The notes beneath the pieces are model-generated. The model ran no database searches and was not told the origin of the DNA. It saw nothing but the letters and a program-made list of their open reading frames with translations. From positions 496,001 to 560,000 of the forward strand of contig RQOL01000532.1 in NCBI GenBank assembly GCA_013076295.1: DNA of 64,000 nucleotides, given 5' to 3'. Positions within the stretch are counted from its first letter, which is position 1; the number at the start of each line of letters is the position of its first letter. The stretch comes from Sanderia malayensis. Lineage: Eukaryota > Cnidaria > Scyphozoa > Semaeostomeae > Pelagiidae. Below, piece by piece: positions 1 to 11,335 of the stretch. The position numbers and the translations under genes are program-made.

Positions 1-215
1 CTGTTACTGGGCAACCTTTGATTTTCTCTGGCTCAGCTATTACCCAATCAGCTTTTCCAGGGAGCACACATTTGTATACGGATGAATTTTTGATTTGAAC
101 ATGTTACAGCCACTGCAATGTATTCTTCGCTGGGATTTTATTGTCTCTCATCGGTTGCAATTATCTGTTCTTTGGGGATACTTTTGTACTTGTCGGTTCA
201 AATGGTCGACCTAAA
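1..215 (+). pseudogene. Ty3/gypsy pol relic (protease region)
   Basis: A degenerate fragment of the same family as the full gypsy element that starts near 2.9 kb. In one frame it reads VTGQPLIFSG, matching [10 protein letters not shown] in that element. After a stop and a frame change it reads LQPLQCIL-WDF, matching [12 protein letters not shown]. This is the linker just downstream of the aspartic protease. The fragment is cut by the window edge on the left and fades at about 215. No LTR is visible beside it. It is an old, non-functional copy; identification rests only on similarity inside the window. Confidence 0.75.
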
Positions 216-2918
216 CTGTGAATTGTAAAGGTCAAGACAGTTACCTAAATAATTTTTATATTTTTCAAAATGTTAAAAAATTCTATTTTAAATGAGAGAG
301 AATTTGCGTGGCTTTGAGTGAAACAAATTTTAATTATTGGCGTTTTAATTACTCCACTTCAATAAATTTTCGCAAACATTTTTTTAGGGACCTTTTCGCA
401 GTTTTCTTTTAATATTATTGCAAAACAATATGATACAGCTTAAATTATGTTTTCATTTGAAAAAGTATGAAATTTTGAGTATATTTATGCTAAGCATATT
501 CGCTATTGAAACCCGCTTGGTAGTTTTAAATTGTTATGTAAATTTTTTTGTTGAGGCCAAGGGCCGCTTCTAGACGCCATTTTTTATCAGGCGTTGCAAT
601 ACTTTTGGAACCCCAGTGTATATGAAAAGGCCGATATTTATGTTTGGAATATGCTGCGAATATAGCTTCAAGACCTTGCGCAGTACAGCACAGCGCATGC
701 TTTTTTTTTTACTTTTATGTTCATTTAACTACTTACTTCATTCATAGTTTGCCTACAGGTACGGCATGCTTTGTTAGTCACGTATTCTATTGTTATATAT
801 TGTAGCAATTACGTAACAGCCTCTAACACAAAACGAGGTTAGGGAAATGACTAACTTGTTTTTCATGGGTAAACTCTTCCAAGTTGTTTACTCCTATTGG
901 ACAATTTCAATTAACAATAATCACGTAATTTTCTTTTGATATCTTTAAGTAATTTAGTTTTGTGAAATTTAAGAGAGATTGTATTGAGAATTGAGAAAAT
1001 TATGAAACGACACGTGTGTGTGTTTCTCAGTAGTAGACTCTGAAACTCAAGGCTAAGTTCTTTTGAACTAAAGAATCAAAGCAGGATATGTTCCGCAACA
1101 GAATACACCATCGACTATTACTGCTTCATTTTACTAGAATTGACTATTATTTCAGAGGACCAAGGATGATTGTTTTTGCGATGTTTTGTTTGAATACAAT
1201 TGAAACTGTACAGCCAATAGAAATTGGTTCCACAAATCTTGGAACAGCACGTGACCAAGGAAAAGCTTTTTGTCGCTGTTGCCCAGTCTACTGGAAGAGA
1301 AAAAACGATTTTTCAATTCAACTTAACTAAACTGTTTCAAAAGCCAGTTGAGTCTGCACGCAGGCTATGTTGTGTTCACTCTCAATAGAAACTCTCCGAC
1401 AACTCGTACTTCATAAAGAGTTCTCTCTTTGTGAAGCTTGCGAGGCTAGCACTACACTGACATTGGAATTCTTCTTTTTACTCTCGCAATCCTCAAGATC
1501 AAGCCCTCCTAATGTCAGCTTAATCGAGAACAACTCTCAAATAATTAGTGAATATAGATTTCTCTAATTTATTAAAATATTCATAATGATTATTATCAAT
1601 TTACTGACATTTTGTTGAATCTAGAGTGGTGCGCCTGCATCTTTGCACCCCTCTAGATCCGCCACTGTATTAACAGAGATGCTGGTGTACATTTTTCTTC
1701 TCAAGCATACAGGGGTTTCTTTCATTTGAGAAAAGTAGGACCGGCAAAAAAAATATAAATAACAATCAAAAATTAAAACAGACCCGGATATACGCCTCTA
1801 AGGTAATAATTGTGATCGAAGAGTCTCTTATGTCAGAGATAATTAGGTCGACGTTACCAATCTATCACACATCCTTTTACAGAATGAGATTAGAAGCAAA
1901 ATGTAACGTCCGATTCGATTGTTTCTCTTCTGGTCATCCTTAATCTTGATTGTATTTCCTTCACTTTTTCACGAAGTTGGTGACAACGCTTTTTGTGTTT
2001 ATTAAAAAGCAAATTTTTTATTTCAACGTTTATTGTAGCCACATATATATTATGTATTGGTTTTTATTTTCATATGTAGCTGTTGTAACGCACAGTTATG
2101 GCTCCATATGTGAAATTAGGCCTGGACTTGATTTTATGTCTTTCAATTTTGACTGCATTAAGTATGAAATTCAGTTGCAGAAAAATCGAACGACAGATAT
2201 CATCATCAAGCCAGAGTTTCGAGCACCTTCAAGGGAGCCGACTGTGTCACGTCGTTGTGCCTGTAAATATCGTCAATGCATTCCAAACTTTTTCTCGTAC
2301 ACAAAAGTCTGTCAGTTTTGCAGTTTTCAATAACGAGAGATAAATTTGCTTTTTATTATATTGTCATTTTTCCTGGAGATAAAAACGAAGAAAACGAGCA
2401 TTAGCTGACAATTCATATCAGTTTGGCCTTTTTACTTGCTCAGTCTCGTTCTTCTGGTTTGTGTCCTTCCACGACTTCTTTCCCGCCCGCCGAGTTCTTT
2501 CATTTAAAATGCGCCTACGGTTTTGGTGGTCATTGTGCTCCGTTGTTACGAAATGATGAAATCTATCAATTTCCTTCTCGTTACAGCTTCAGGGCGATCG
2601 TCCTGATAAAATTGAATCCCGTGAAGCTCTACAATTCTTGATTTATCGGGTGTGTTTCTACGGGCTAGCAAAACACATCGATATGGCATATTATCCCCAG
2701 TTTCAAATATGAATCTAGCAATTTCCAGGTCTTGTCAAGAGTCTGTAATCATGTTTTTGATCCTATTGGAATCCCGTACTGTTTTAACATTGCACGGCCT
2801 ACGAACTACACTGAGCACAATGAGCAGCCACTACATGGGAATTTCGCAATTCCTCCCCACAGCTGCAAACTCATCGCAAGCCTTTCAAATTTCAATGCCA
2901 TAAAAATTTCCATGCCAT
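216..2918. other. Non-coding stretch before the gypsy element
   Basis: AT-rich sequence with only short, composition-like reading frames; I recognise no gene. At about 1620-1669 lies a relic terminus ending CTCTAGATCCGCCACTG, related to the right end of the non-autonomous DNA element at 11.3-12.5 kb. Confidence 0.5.
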
Positions 2919-3148
2919 TGTTACAGCTGATGTAATCATTATACATATTTGCAATGATGTAATTTTATGTTTGTAACATTACGAAATTACCTTGTGATCA
3001 ACTCACGCGCTTGTGACTCACAAGCGCGTGATACTTCTATGATTTTATTTTAAATGATTCACTGTAACTAAATGATTCAGATTTTGATTATTGGACTTAG
3101 CATACACACGTGTCGTCTTCTCTGACTTGTCGAACCTACTACGCTACA
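2919..3148 (+). repeat. 5' LTR of gypsy-1
   Basis: 230 bp, TG...CA bounded, and by eye identical to the copy at 7787-8016. It contains an internal inverted repeat around ACGCGCTTGTGACTCACAAG. Confidence 0.93.
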
Positions 3149-3200
3149 TTTGGTGACAGAGTGAGGTCAGAACTTTGTGAACTTTGTAATTGCTTTAACT

Positions 3201-3962
3201 ATGGCGACCATTTCTCCCGAAAAGTTTGATAGTGGAGATTTTGCTTCGTGGCTCCGTCAATTTGAGTGCTGTGCCGCTGCTAACGGATGGGACAACGCTC
3301 GCAGACTCGCCATCTTGCCAGCATATTTGCGTGGCCCTGCTGCGACGTACTACTATTCTTTGGCCGCTGCTCAAAAGACCACGTATGCTGCTCTTACTAC
3401 AAATTTACGTGATGCTCTTTGCCCTGCTGTTGATCGTGAAAAATACTTCGCCGAATTTGAACGCCGATTTCTTCGCCCCCATGAGGATCCTTCGCTGTTT
3501 TTGTGGAAACTTCAGGAGCTGTTGACGAAAGCCGATCCTGAGATGGCTAATGAGGCTCGTGAGGCCCTTGTTGGCCGACAATTTATGAAAGGGTTGCCTT
3601 CTGACATCCGATTACGACTTCTTGAACACAATCCAACGCCAACACTGTTCGAGATGACGTCCTTCGTTCAGCGTTTTCGTGCTATCCACCATGCCGATGT
3701 TGACTCAGCGCACGTGCAAGCCGTCCAATCTTCGACTTCCGCGCCTTCCGATCATACCGAACCGCTGGCCAATACTATTACGCAATTGACTGCCGCTGTT
3801 TCAGCCCTCGCCGCCGACCACAGAGCCCTACGTGCTTCTTGGCCACCCCACTATTGCCCAAAGCCGTCTGATCCCGCACTTCCGCCAGACACCATGATGC
3901 TTCCTTCTTTTCCAACCCGTCACGTGGTCGTCGTGGTCGACGATTTACCAGACCTTCGATGA
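3201..3962 (+). CDS. gag: gypsy-1 gag (capsid part, truncated by frameshift)
   Basis: Retrotransposon Gag, the structural protein that forms the cytoplasmic particle and packages element RNA. The first in-frame ATG is at 3201 (MATISPEKFDSGDF). The pattern of a W-x-x-x-F segment, then a PAYLRGPAATYYY-type helix, then a 'F..RFLRPHEDPSLFLWKLQELL' -type block is typical of Ty3/gypsy capsids. The frame ends at 3960-3962. An RGRRGRR basic stretch and the two zinc knuckles continue in other frames just downstream: CFNC-x4-H near 3.99 kb, then CKFC-x4-H near 4.05 kb. At least two small indels therefore separate capsid from nucleocapsid. Confidence 0.8.
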   Translation: MATISPEKFDSGDFASWLRQFECCAAANGWDNARRLAILPAYLRGPAATYYYSLAAAQKTTYAALTTNLRDALCPAVDREKYFAEFERRFLRPHEDPSLFLWKLQELLTKADPEMANEAREALVGRQFMKGLPSDIRLRLLEHNPTPTLFEMTSFVQRFRAIHHADVDSAHVQAVQSSTSAPSDHTEPLANTITQLTAAVSALAADHRALRASWPPHYCPKPSDPALPPDTMMLPSFPTRHVVVVVDDLPDLR

Positions 3963-6900
3963 ATAATGGCCGCCTTCAGCAGCGATGTTTCAACTGCAAC
4001 ATGACTGGGCATTTTGCCAGGACTGTCCGTGGGACACGCAGTGCAAGTTTTGCCTTGGATGGGGTCATGATGCCTCCAATTGTCCAGCCGCAGAGAGCCT
4101 CCTCCCATCAACAGATTCCCCGATCAGGACAACAAAGTTCAAGTGGGGGTGGTATGTATTCTTTAAACTTTCAAGGGGTGCCTCATTGAAGGGTTGGGAT
4201 GACGGTCACCCCCGTATTTTTTCCATTTATCAGCCAGTTCCTCCCCCCTAACCAACCCCTTATTTGTTGTTCTTTGGGCGGCATTGAAGTACACGCTTTG
4301 ATCGATACCGGTTCTATGAAGTCGTTTATTACTCATCAGATTTATGAACAAATTAGGCCCAAACAAACCTTGCAAGCCACTGCCCAAAAGTGCTATGGCA
4401 TCACTGGTCAGCCGCTTCCAGTCCACGGGACCGTGAAAACCACATTATCTTTCCCTGACAATGATCGTATCGCTTACTCAGGCGACTTCCTAGTGTCTAA
4501 CCACCTCTTACAGCCCTTACAATGTCTTTTAGGATGGGATTTTCTTACTTCGAACCAATTGACCCTCTCGTATAATAGCCCCGGCTCCTATTTCCTTGTT
4601 GGCCCTCACGGGGAAACCCCCCTCATGCCAGATTCTCTTCTCCCCACCTCCAGACATTATGCAGGTGAAGGTTCTCCTTTGCCTACCCAGAATACTGCTT
4701 GTTTATTAATCCAGTCCATTGATAGAGGGCCTGTACCAGTTGCTCTGAATTGTAGCCTTCGTATTCCTGGTCGCACTGAAGTCTTAGTCAAAGCCCAACT
4801 TCCTCGTACTTACAGAGACCAATTAGGCATGGTTTCTCCCATTGTTGACGATACTGCTCCTTGCACTTCTGTACTAGCTGCATATTCAGTTTGTCAAGCT
4901 AATAATAGAGATGTAGTTGTCCGTTTAATGAATGTTGCTAGTGTAGACATTGAATTACAGGTAGGTCAGAAAATTGGTCAGTTTTGTCCTCTAGCCGAAC
5001 AACCAGTTGCCCCAGAGACAGACCAGTCACCATGCTTTATGACTCTTCCTCGTAAATCAGTCTCCCCAGAAGTCAAAAAGCAGTTAGAAAACTCTATTAG
5101 CAAGTCCTTGCACCCAAAAGAACGTGAAGCTATCTTGAATACCTTACTTCAATATTCTGATGTTTTTGATGATACCATTTTGGGCCACACAGATGTGATT
5201 ACTCATAAAATTGAAACAGGGAATGCTATACCCATTCGCCAGTATGCTCGACGATTGCCATATGCTTATCGTCAAGAAACTAGTAGACAGGTTTCAGATA
5301 CGCTTCAACAAGGAGTGATTCAGCCGAGCCACTCCCCCTGGGCTTCACCCATTGTCTTGGTGAAAAAGAAAGATGGTACATTTCGATTTTGTGTTGACTA
5401 TCGCAAACTTAATGCGGTAACTCAAAAAGATGCCCATCCTCTTCCCCGGTTGATGACTTATTAGATTCTCTTCAGGGAGCATCCCTGTTTAGCTCTTGAC
5501 CTTAGGTCTGGATACTGGCAGCTGAGTATGGAACCTAAGGATAGAGAAAAAACTGCTTTTATAACACCCAACGGGCTATGGGAATTCCTGCGCATGCCAT
5601 TTGGAGTTTCCAATGGTTGCGCTACCTTCCAACGTGCCATCGAAATCATCCTTTCAGGCTTAACGTATGATACTTGTCTGTGCTACTTTGATGACGTCAT
5701 CATCCCCTCGACTTCGCTTGAGCAACAATGTGAACGATTGTCAATCGTGTTAGAACGTTTTCGTAAACATAACCTACGTGTTAAAGCATCTAAATGTACT
5801 TTTGGGGCTCAAAGCGTTCAGTACTTAGGCCATATTGTTTCTCGTACAGGTATTCATACTGACCCTGACAAAATCAAAGCTGTTTCTACTCTCCCAGACC
5901 CAAAGAACGTGGAACAGGTCCGATCTTTTCTCGGTCTCGCTGGTTATTATAGGAAATTCGTCCCCAATTTTGCTGCCTTATCTGTCCCTTTAGTTCGCTT
6001 AACAAAAAAACATACTAAGTTTGTTTGGACAGAAATTGAACACAATGCCTTTGTAGCTCTCAAGGATGTTTTATGCCGCGCCCCAGTCCTTGCTTACCCA
6101 CAATTCGATCAACGCTTTACATTACAAACTGACGCTTCTGATTTGGGTTTGGGCGCCGTTCTTACGCAATTGACAACTGTGGCAATGAGCGTTGCCATAT
6201 CGTATGCTAGCCGTTCTTTAACGGAACGTGAATCTCGCTATTCAGCCACCGAAAAGGAAGCCCTTGCTGTTATCTTTGCAATTGATCATTTTCGCGTGTA
6301 CTTATTGGGACGACAGTTTACCTTAGTTACTGACCATAGCGCCTTACGCTGGTTACATTCAGTAGAACGAAAGGGCCGCATTGCCCGTTGGATTATGCAG
6401 CTGCAAGAGTACACTTTCGATATTAAACATCGGGCCGGTACAGCCAATGGCAACGCCGACGCCCTCTCTCGTTTACCACTTGCCCCGGTCACTAACTGCG
6501 CTACAACTGTCCTACCTTATAAAAGTCTTCATGAAGCTCAACTACATGATCCTAAGATTAGTAAAGTCATAGAAATGAAATCCAATGCCCTACCCAAACC
6601 CCCGTTCTTTGTCTGGGCCAATGATGCCCAACTTCGAACATATTGGGAAGCTTGGGATAGTTTATCCCTCCAAAATGGCCTTTTAACTAAACGGTTAACT
6701 ACAACGAATAACATCCCCAGCTATTCATTTGTCATTCCTTCCCATCTAACTGACACGGTTTTACACGGCATTCATTCCAGCCCCTTTTCTGGTCACTTAG
6801 GTATCAAGCGTACAATCCAGCGGGCTCGAGAACGATTTTATTGGCCCCACATGACTGCTCAGATTTCTGATTTCGTTCGTAATTGTACTATCTGTTCACA

Positions 6901-7753
6901 GAATAAATTAAATCTACATCATCAACGAGCTCCTTTAAAGTCCATTGACGTAAATGAGCCATTTTTATTTTGGGCAATGGATTATATGGGCCCCCCGAAA
7001 CATCCCGCGGCAATCGACACCTTCTAGTCATTATGGACCATTTCACCAAATGGTGCGAAGTCTTTCCGACAAAGGACCAAAAGGCTCGCACCGTTGCTAG
7101 TATTTTGGTCTCTAAAGTTTTCAGTCGATTTGGCCCTCCTAACGTCTTGCACTCTGATCAAGGTCGCAACTTTGAGAGCAACCTCATGCACGAAATATGT
7201 GACTTAATGGGCATCCACAAGTCCCGTACCACTGCATACCACCCTCAGTGTGATGGCTTAGTCGAGAGACAAAACCGCACGTTACAGAATATGCTCGCCC
7301 CTTTCGTCTCCTCGCATAAAGATGATTGGGATTTGTGGGTTGATCTAGTTGCCTTTGCCTATAATACTAGTTGTCACGAGTCCACTGGATTTAGCTGTTG
7401 GTCAAACTGTTTGGCTACGTCGCCCCAAATCTTGGAAATTTGGCATGGGGTGGGTTGGCCCGTACCAAATTACCTCCGCCCAAGGTGTAAATTATAACAT
7501 ACGATCTAAAGATGGAAAGGAAATGGTGGTTCATCACAATAATGTCAAACCGTGCGCTGTGCCACTTTCACGGGGGGAACCATATTGTCCTGTTCGTGAA
7601 ACTGACGAGATTAATATTTCTTTCGAGAACCGAGGCGATCCGGGGAGGGAACAAAGGGAACAACATCTTAACCGTCAACCCGTTCGACGCCCTGCTCATT
7701 TGAGGCAGAATATTCGACCCCCCTTGAGGTTTGGAGAGTACGTCACCCATTAG
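3959..7753 (+). pseudogene. pol: gypsy-1 pol (protease-RT-RNase H-integrase), frameshifted
   Basis: Polyprotein for retrotransposition. The domains appear in order. Aspartic protease has LIDTGS near 4.3 kb. Reverse transcriptase has FCVDYRKLN at about 5.4 kb and YFDDVI at about 5.69 kb. RNase H has TDASDLGLGAVL at about 6.13 kb. Integrase has an H-H-C-C zinc region at about 6.77-6.9 kb, then AMDYMGP, HSDQGRNF and YHPQCDGLVERQNR, so all three catalytic acids are present. Breaks lie near 5455-5505 (two small indels inside RT) and near 7000. At about 7390 the text jumps from the HESTGF motif directly to a VGQTVWLRRP segment, implying an internal loss of a few hundred bases. A GPY-type module follows. 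Confidence 0.9.
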
Positions 7754-7786
7754 CCTCCTGCTGTGAGAGTATAAGGAGGGGGGTGA

Positions 7787-8016
7787 TGTTACAGCTGATG
7801 TAATCATTATACATATTTGCAATGATGTAATTTTATGTTTGTAACATTACGAAATTACCTTGTGATCAACTCACGCGCTTGTGACTCACAAGCGCGTGAT
7901 ACTTCTATGATTTTATTTTAAATGATTCACTGTAACTAAATGATTCAGATTTTGATTATTGGACTTAGCATACACACGTGTCGTCTTCTCTGACTTGTCG
8001 AACCTACTACGCTACA
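7787..8016 (+). repeat. 3' LTR of gypsy-1
   Basis: 230 bp, by eye identical to 2919-3148, preceded by the purine-rich tract AGGAGGGGGG. Confidence 0.93.
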
Positions 8017-8186
8017 CCATTATGCATGCCAATGCAGCCTTGGCTGACGGGGTTATCACGGGTTAGAGCACGTGTGGTTTAACCAAGTTTAATGGACAGG
8101 CACCCTACTGCTCCCTGTTGCGCCATGTTAGCATATATGGAGCGGCATCGGGGCCAAAAATGTGGCAGCATTGCCGTGCAAATGTT

Positions 8187-8620
8187 ACAGCGCCGCCTCT
8201 TAGAGGCGTCGTCGTAGCCTCGTTCTCTTTGAAAATCAGTAAAAAATCTCGTTTCCATGTTTCTATCAGTCCGAGAAAGTTCCGGACTTAAAATTTACAG
8301 CACCTGAAAGAAAATATCAGGAAACAGACATTGTTATACAATACTATGGTGATAACAGAATTCCTCTTTCAACAAAACATTTAATAAAAATAATAAAATA
8401 AATGAATGAAAGAACATTCTTTTAAAAACATGTTAGCTAAGCACCGACCGGCATATTTTAGTTGAAACGTTGAAACACTAAAATTTAGCAAATTAAATTG
8501 TTAAAAAACTACATGCCTTCCGTGACAACGACGCCTCCTAAGAGGCGTCGGCGTAATCTCGCTTTCATGTTGCAACGACGCCTCCTAAGAGGCGTCGGCG
8601 TGATCTCGGTTACCTGTCAC
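8187..8620. repeat. Direct repeats with palindromic GACGCCTCYTAAGAGGCGTC core
   Basis: Three same-orientation copies of a unit containing CGCCTC-C/T-TAAGAGGCG, each an imperfect palindrome followed by GGCGT-R-ATCTCG or a close variant. They lie at about 8187, 8526 and 8573; the last two are 47 bp apart. The GC-rich cores contrast with AT-rich flanks. No protein frame spans them. They may be the subterminal repeats of an unrecognised non-autonomous element. Confidence 0.6.
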
Positions 8621-8823
8621 AGTCACAATACACTCGTGGATAATGCATAGTGTTGATTGCAGATGTTATCGGACAAGATCTTGTTTGATAATTTAAATTG
8701 TATATTAAAACTCGGAGGAAAATAATTCGAAATACTTTTTCTGTTCCACTGATTGCAAATATGTTATGGGTCAGTGCACCTACATTAAACGAAGGTTGAG
8801 AGAGTATAACTGTATAACTACAG

Positions 8824-9360
8824 TTATAGATGTATAACTACATCGTGCTGGTAGCCGAGGCGCGGTAGGTTTTGATAAGTAGCCCACCCATCTGAATTAA
8901 TGGTGGTCCCCGGTATAACATATTGTTGGATTATAGGAAACAGAGTAGCCTCATCTCTATGGTCTACAAATTGTAAGTATCCAACTTTTGTCTCTCGGTC
9001 GTAGATTCCAAACACCCACTGCTGGTGTTGCTGCCTTCTGGCACCTCTGTTGTACTTGCGTTTGATCATAACGCTTTCATCTATCTCCACAATCCGGCCC
9101 GGGCCGCCCAGTCTGATGTTCAATGTCAGGAGCTTGTGGGTGCACTCCTCCCTCATGTAGTTGAACCAATCGACAACCGTGTGTTCGGCTAACGACAACA
9201 CAACCATCACTGTCGACAGCCGCATCCCGACGCACCAGCAATAGGTGAGTGCCAGCAACACTCCCAGAGATAGGTGGGAACCAGCAAAAAAAGACTCGTC
9301 CCGGACAGTTTTGGTTCCAGTACAACCTCTGCCGTTGCATCGCCACCTGAAGCCATCATA
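8824..9360 (-). pseudogene. Merlin-type (IS1016/ISXO2-like) transposase fragment
   Basis: Read on the minus strand from about 9360 down, one open frame gives YDGFRWRCNGRGCTGTKTV, then a hydrophobic LALTYCWCVG helix, then VEIDESVMIKRKYNRG and NSDGWATYQNL. This is the DDE transposase fold of Merlin elements and bacterial IS1595-type transposases. Two catalytic aspartates are visible, in IDES and SDGW. The frame stops at 8824 right after HDVVIHL, where the family continues to its third acidic residue, so the catalytic triad is incomplete. No start codon or terminal inverted repeats were found. It is a relic, but the remaining frame is open and well conserved, so not very old. Confidence 0.85.
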
Positions 9361-10600
9361 GACAGGGAATTATCCCCTACAAACTAACAAGCTGGGTAAC
9401 CTTAAATTTTAATGTTTCATATGAAAGCCAAGACAAAGAGGATCAAAAATCCGAGATGGGACATTTCGAAAAAGTGACGGGGGTCACGTCATCGCTCATC
9501 AAAGTATTGCACCATTGGTCACGGTCAGAAAATAATCAACTATCTTATATTGTAAGCATGAATACATATTTAGAAAGAGCATAAAGAGTTATGCAAAAAA
9601 TATTAAGGAACTTTATCTTTAACATGAACAGTTGAGGAGATATGGGCAGTCGAAGATGTTACGATTCAGGGGGTAAAAAAAGAAATGAAATTACCTGAAT
9701 TCTCCAATATTACCAAAATATTGGCACAAATATTGAGCTACATATACTATCTTATTGATGGAAAGCATTTCAAGTTGATTTCAGCCAAAGAAATGTTCGA
9801 AAAACTGAGTTTACATAATGTGCAGGGTGTCTGAATTCCTGACATTACCCCCCGATTTTTAGAGAAATCCATTTTTTAATGATTTGGGGTGAAACTTTTG
9901 ATGTAGAGTCAACTCTGTTTAGGTTGAACACCCTAGGGAAGCGTGAAAATGTTCGAATTACAACATATTTGAATTGTAGAGGTTTACCTTTATAAGAATT
10001 AGTTGTTTAGTGATCCTTATGAACGGAGAATTCCGTTCCAAATAGGTAAAGTTCAAACTACACTCATTAAAAATGCTTTTCTGTTGCAATTTGTTCTTCA
10101 ATTAGACATCAACTTGTAAAATAAAAGCTAATAAGTCATCAAAATTAGGGGGTAATATCAGCATTGCTAAAACCAAGATAAAATGAAATAGAGTGTATAG
10201 AAAAATTGTCAGCGAAAAAACCTCACTAATATTTTATGGTAGCCATTCGTCTCATGAGCTATCACTTGATATAAAATCGGAGACCTCCCATTTGCTCTCC
10301 TTGCTTTCACTTAACTAAGAATCATTTTCGTTAGCGCCTTTTTATGATTGGTTACAAACAGATTCGCTTGTCGGTCGATGCTTGCTGTTTATCTTGCTTT
10401 ACTTTCAAACCATTTCTCTTTCCCTTTGATTTTCGCATTACTCATGGTAGTCTTTTCTCTCTTGCTTTCTTACATTGTGTTTGCAGATCTGCAATGTCAA
10501 ATTCCTCGTTCGCTTCTGAAACAGGCTCCTTTTTCTTTCGCTGCACATTTCTTACAGGAGAAAATTGACTCCCGCAAACAAGACTGGCGGCTGTACTTTT
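9361..10600. other. AT-rich non-coding stretch
   Basis: No recognisable gene, RNA or terminal repeats. Short frames near 10.34-10.6 kb look like composition artefacts. Confidence 0.4.
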
Positions 10601-10606
10601 GAATTT

Positions 10607-11035
10607 TTAATTTTCCAACCCCAAATTCTTGAAATCCAGCTGATCGATCATAAAATTGCTGGAATCTGCATCGGAGTCTTGGTCCGATGCAGGTAATAGC
10701 AATGAAGGCTTATGTTTAAGTTCCTTGTATATGCGAATCCTAGTTTCAACAAGTCTTTGCGTTATACCAGAATAGGCAGTTGAGCATATGAACTCTTTGA
10801 CGTGGTCAATATCCTCTGGGGCTAGATTGCTTGTCAACCCAAGGGCCAAATGTCTCATTGCCATAGCACTTGAAAAAATAATGATGCTTTTGTTGTTTGT
10901 AAGGATACCGATGTGGTGGTTCTCTTTCTTTTTTTTCATTGTGCAACACAAGTTATATTTCAAGTATGAGTCTTGTGTCTGCTTCCTCGTGATTGCAGTC
11001 CTTCTCAATCTGTGTACGCTTTTCTAATCCTGTAG
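10607..11035 (-). pseudogene. Remnant of EEADTR/GCDTT transposon-associated protein
   Basis: On the minus strand one frame reads CNHEEADTRLILEI near 10.97-11.03 kb. Another reads DHVKEFICSTAYSG and RIRIYKELKHK, ending at 10607. The second block matches KVKEFIRTVFYNG and RLRIYKELKVK in the minus-strand relic at 35.8-36.7 kb, so both derive from one multicopy family. From memory, proteins joining an EEADTR motif with an H-A-x-x-G-C-D-T-T motif are widespread and uncharacterised in invertebrate genomes and behave like transposon cargo. The function is unknown. The frame is broken at least once. Confidence 0.55.
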
Positions 11036-11335
11036 ATGTTTTCCTCTTCCGTTATTGCCCGGTAAACTTCTCGTCCTCAGAAGAGTCCTTGCTGACAATA
11101 CAAAGACCAACTTACTTACCAACTTACCAACTGTGGCAGGGGGGGAACCACGAGAACGATCACGCACGGAGACGGGGAGCATTTTTGACTCGTTGTTGGA
11201 AGCATCAGGTGAAAAGAAGAAAGTTTTCTAGCTGAATGCTTATGCAACTAATACAACAATTATAGTATTTCATTTTTGTTTTGGAAAATGATAGTTTTTC
11301 ACTTGATGAAACAAGATCGAAAACTGGAGTCAAAA

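Larger units (their letters stand above)
2919..8016 (+). mobile_element. Ty3/gypsy LTR retrotransposon (gypsy-1), defective
   Basis: A complete LTR-to-LTR element of 5.1 kb. The two 230-bp LTRs begin TGTTACAGC and end CGCTACA and look identical by eye. The flanking direct repeat is CCAT (2915-2918 and 8017-8020). The order gag, protease, RT, RNase H, integrase is that of Ty3/gypsy (Metaviridae). No env or chromodomain is visible. The coding region carries several frameshifts and an apparent deletion inside the integrase C-terminal region, so this copy looks non-autonomous despite its apparently young LTRs. The sequence after the 5' LTR begins TTTGGTGACAG, the same as in the second gypsy element near 47.5 kb. 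A purine-rich tract ending at about 7784 precedes the 3' LTR. Confidence 0.93.

Noticed and set aside
1950..2343. Overlapping open frames of 127 and 81 codons
   Set aside because: AT-rich, no domain, mutually overlapping in two frames; composition artefact.
8529..8550. GACGCCTCCTAAGAGGCGTC hairpin as a transcription terminator
   Set aside because: Eukaryotic context, no following T-run tied to a gene, and present in several copies; better seen as repeat.
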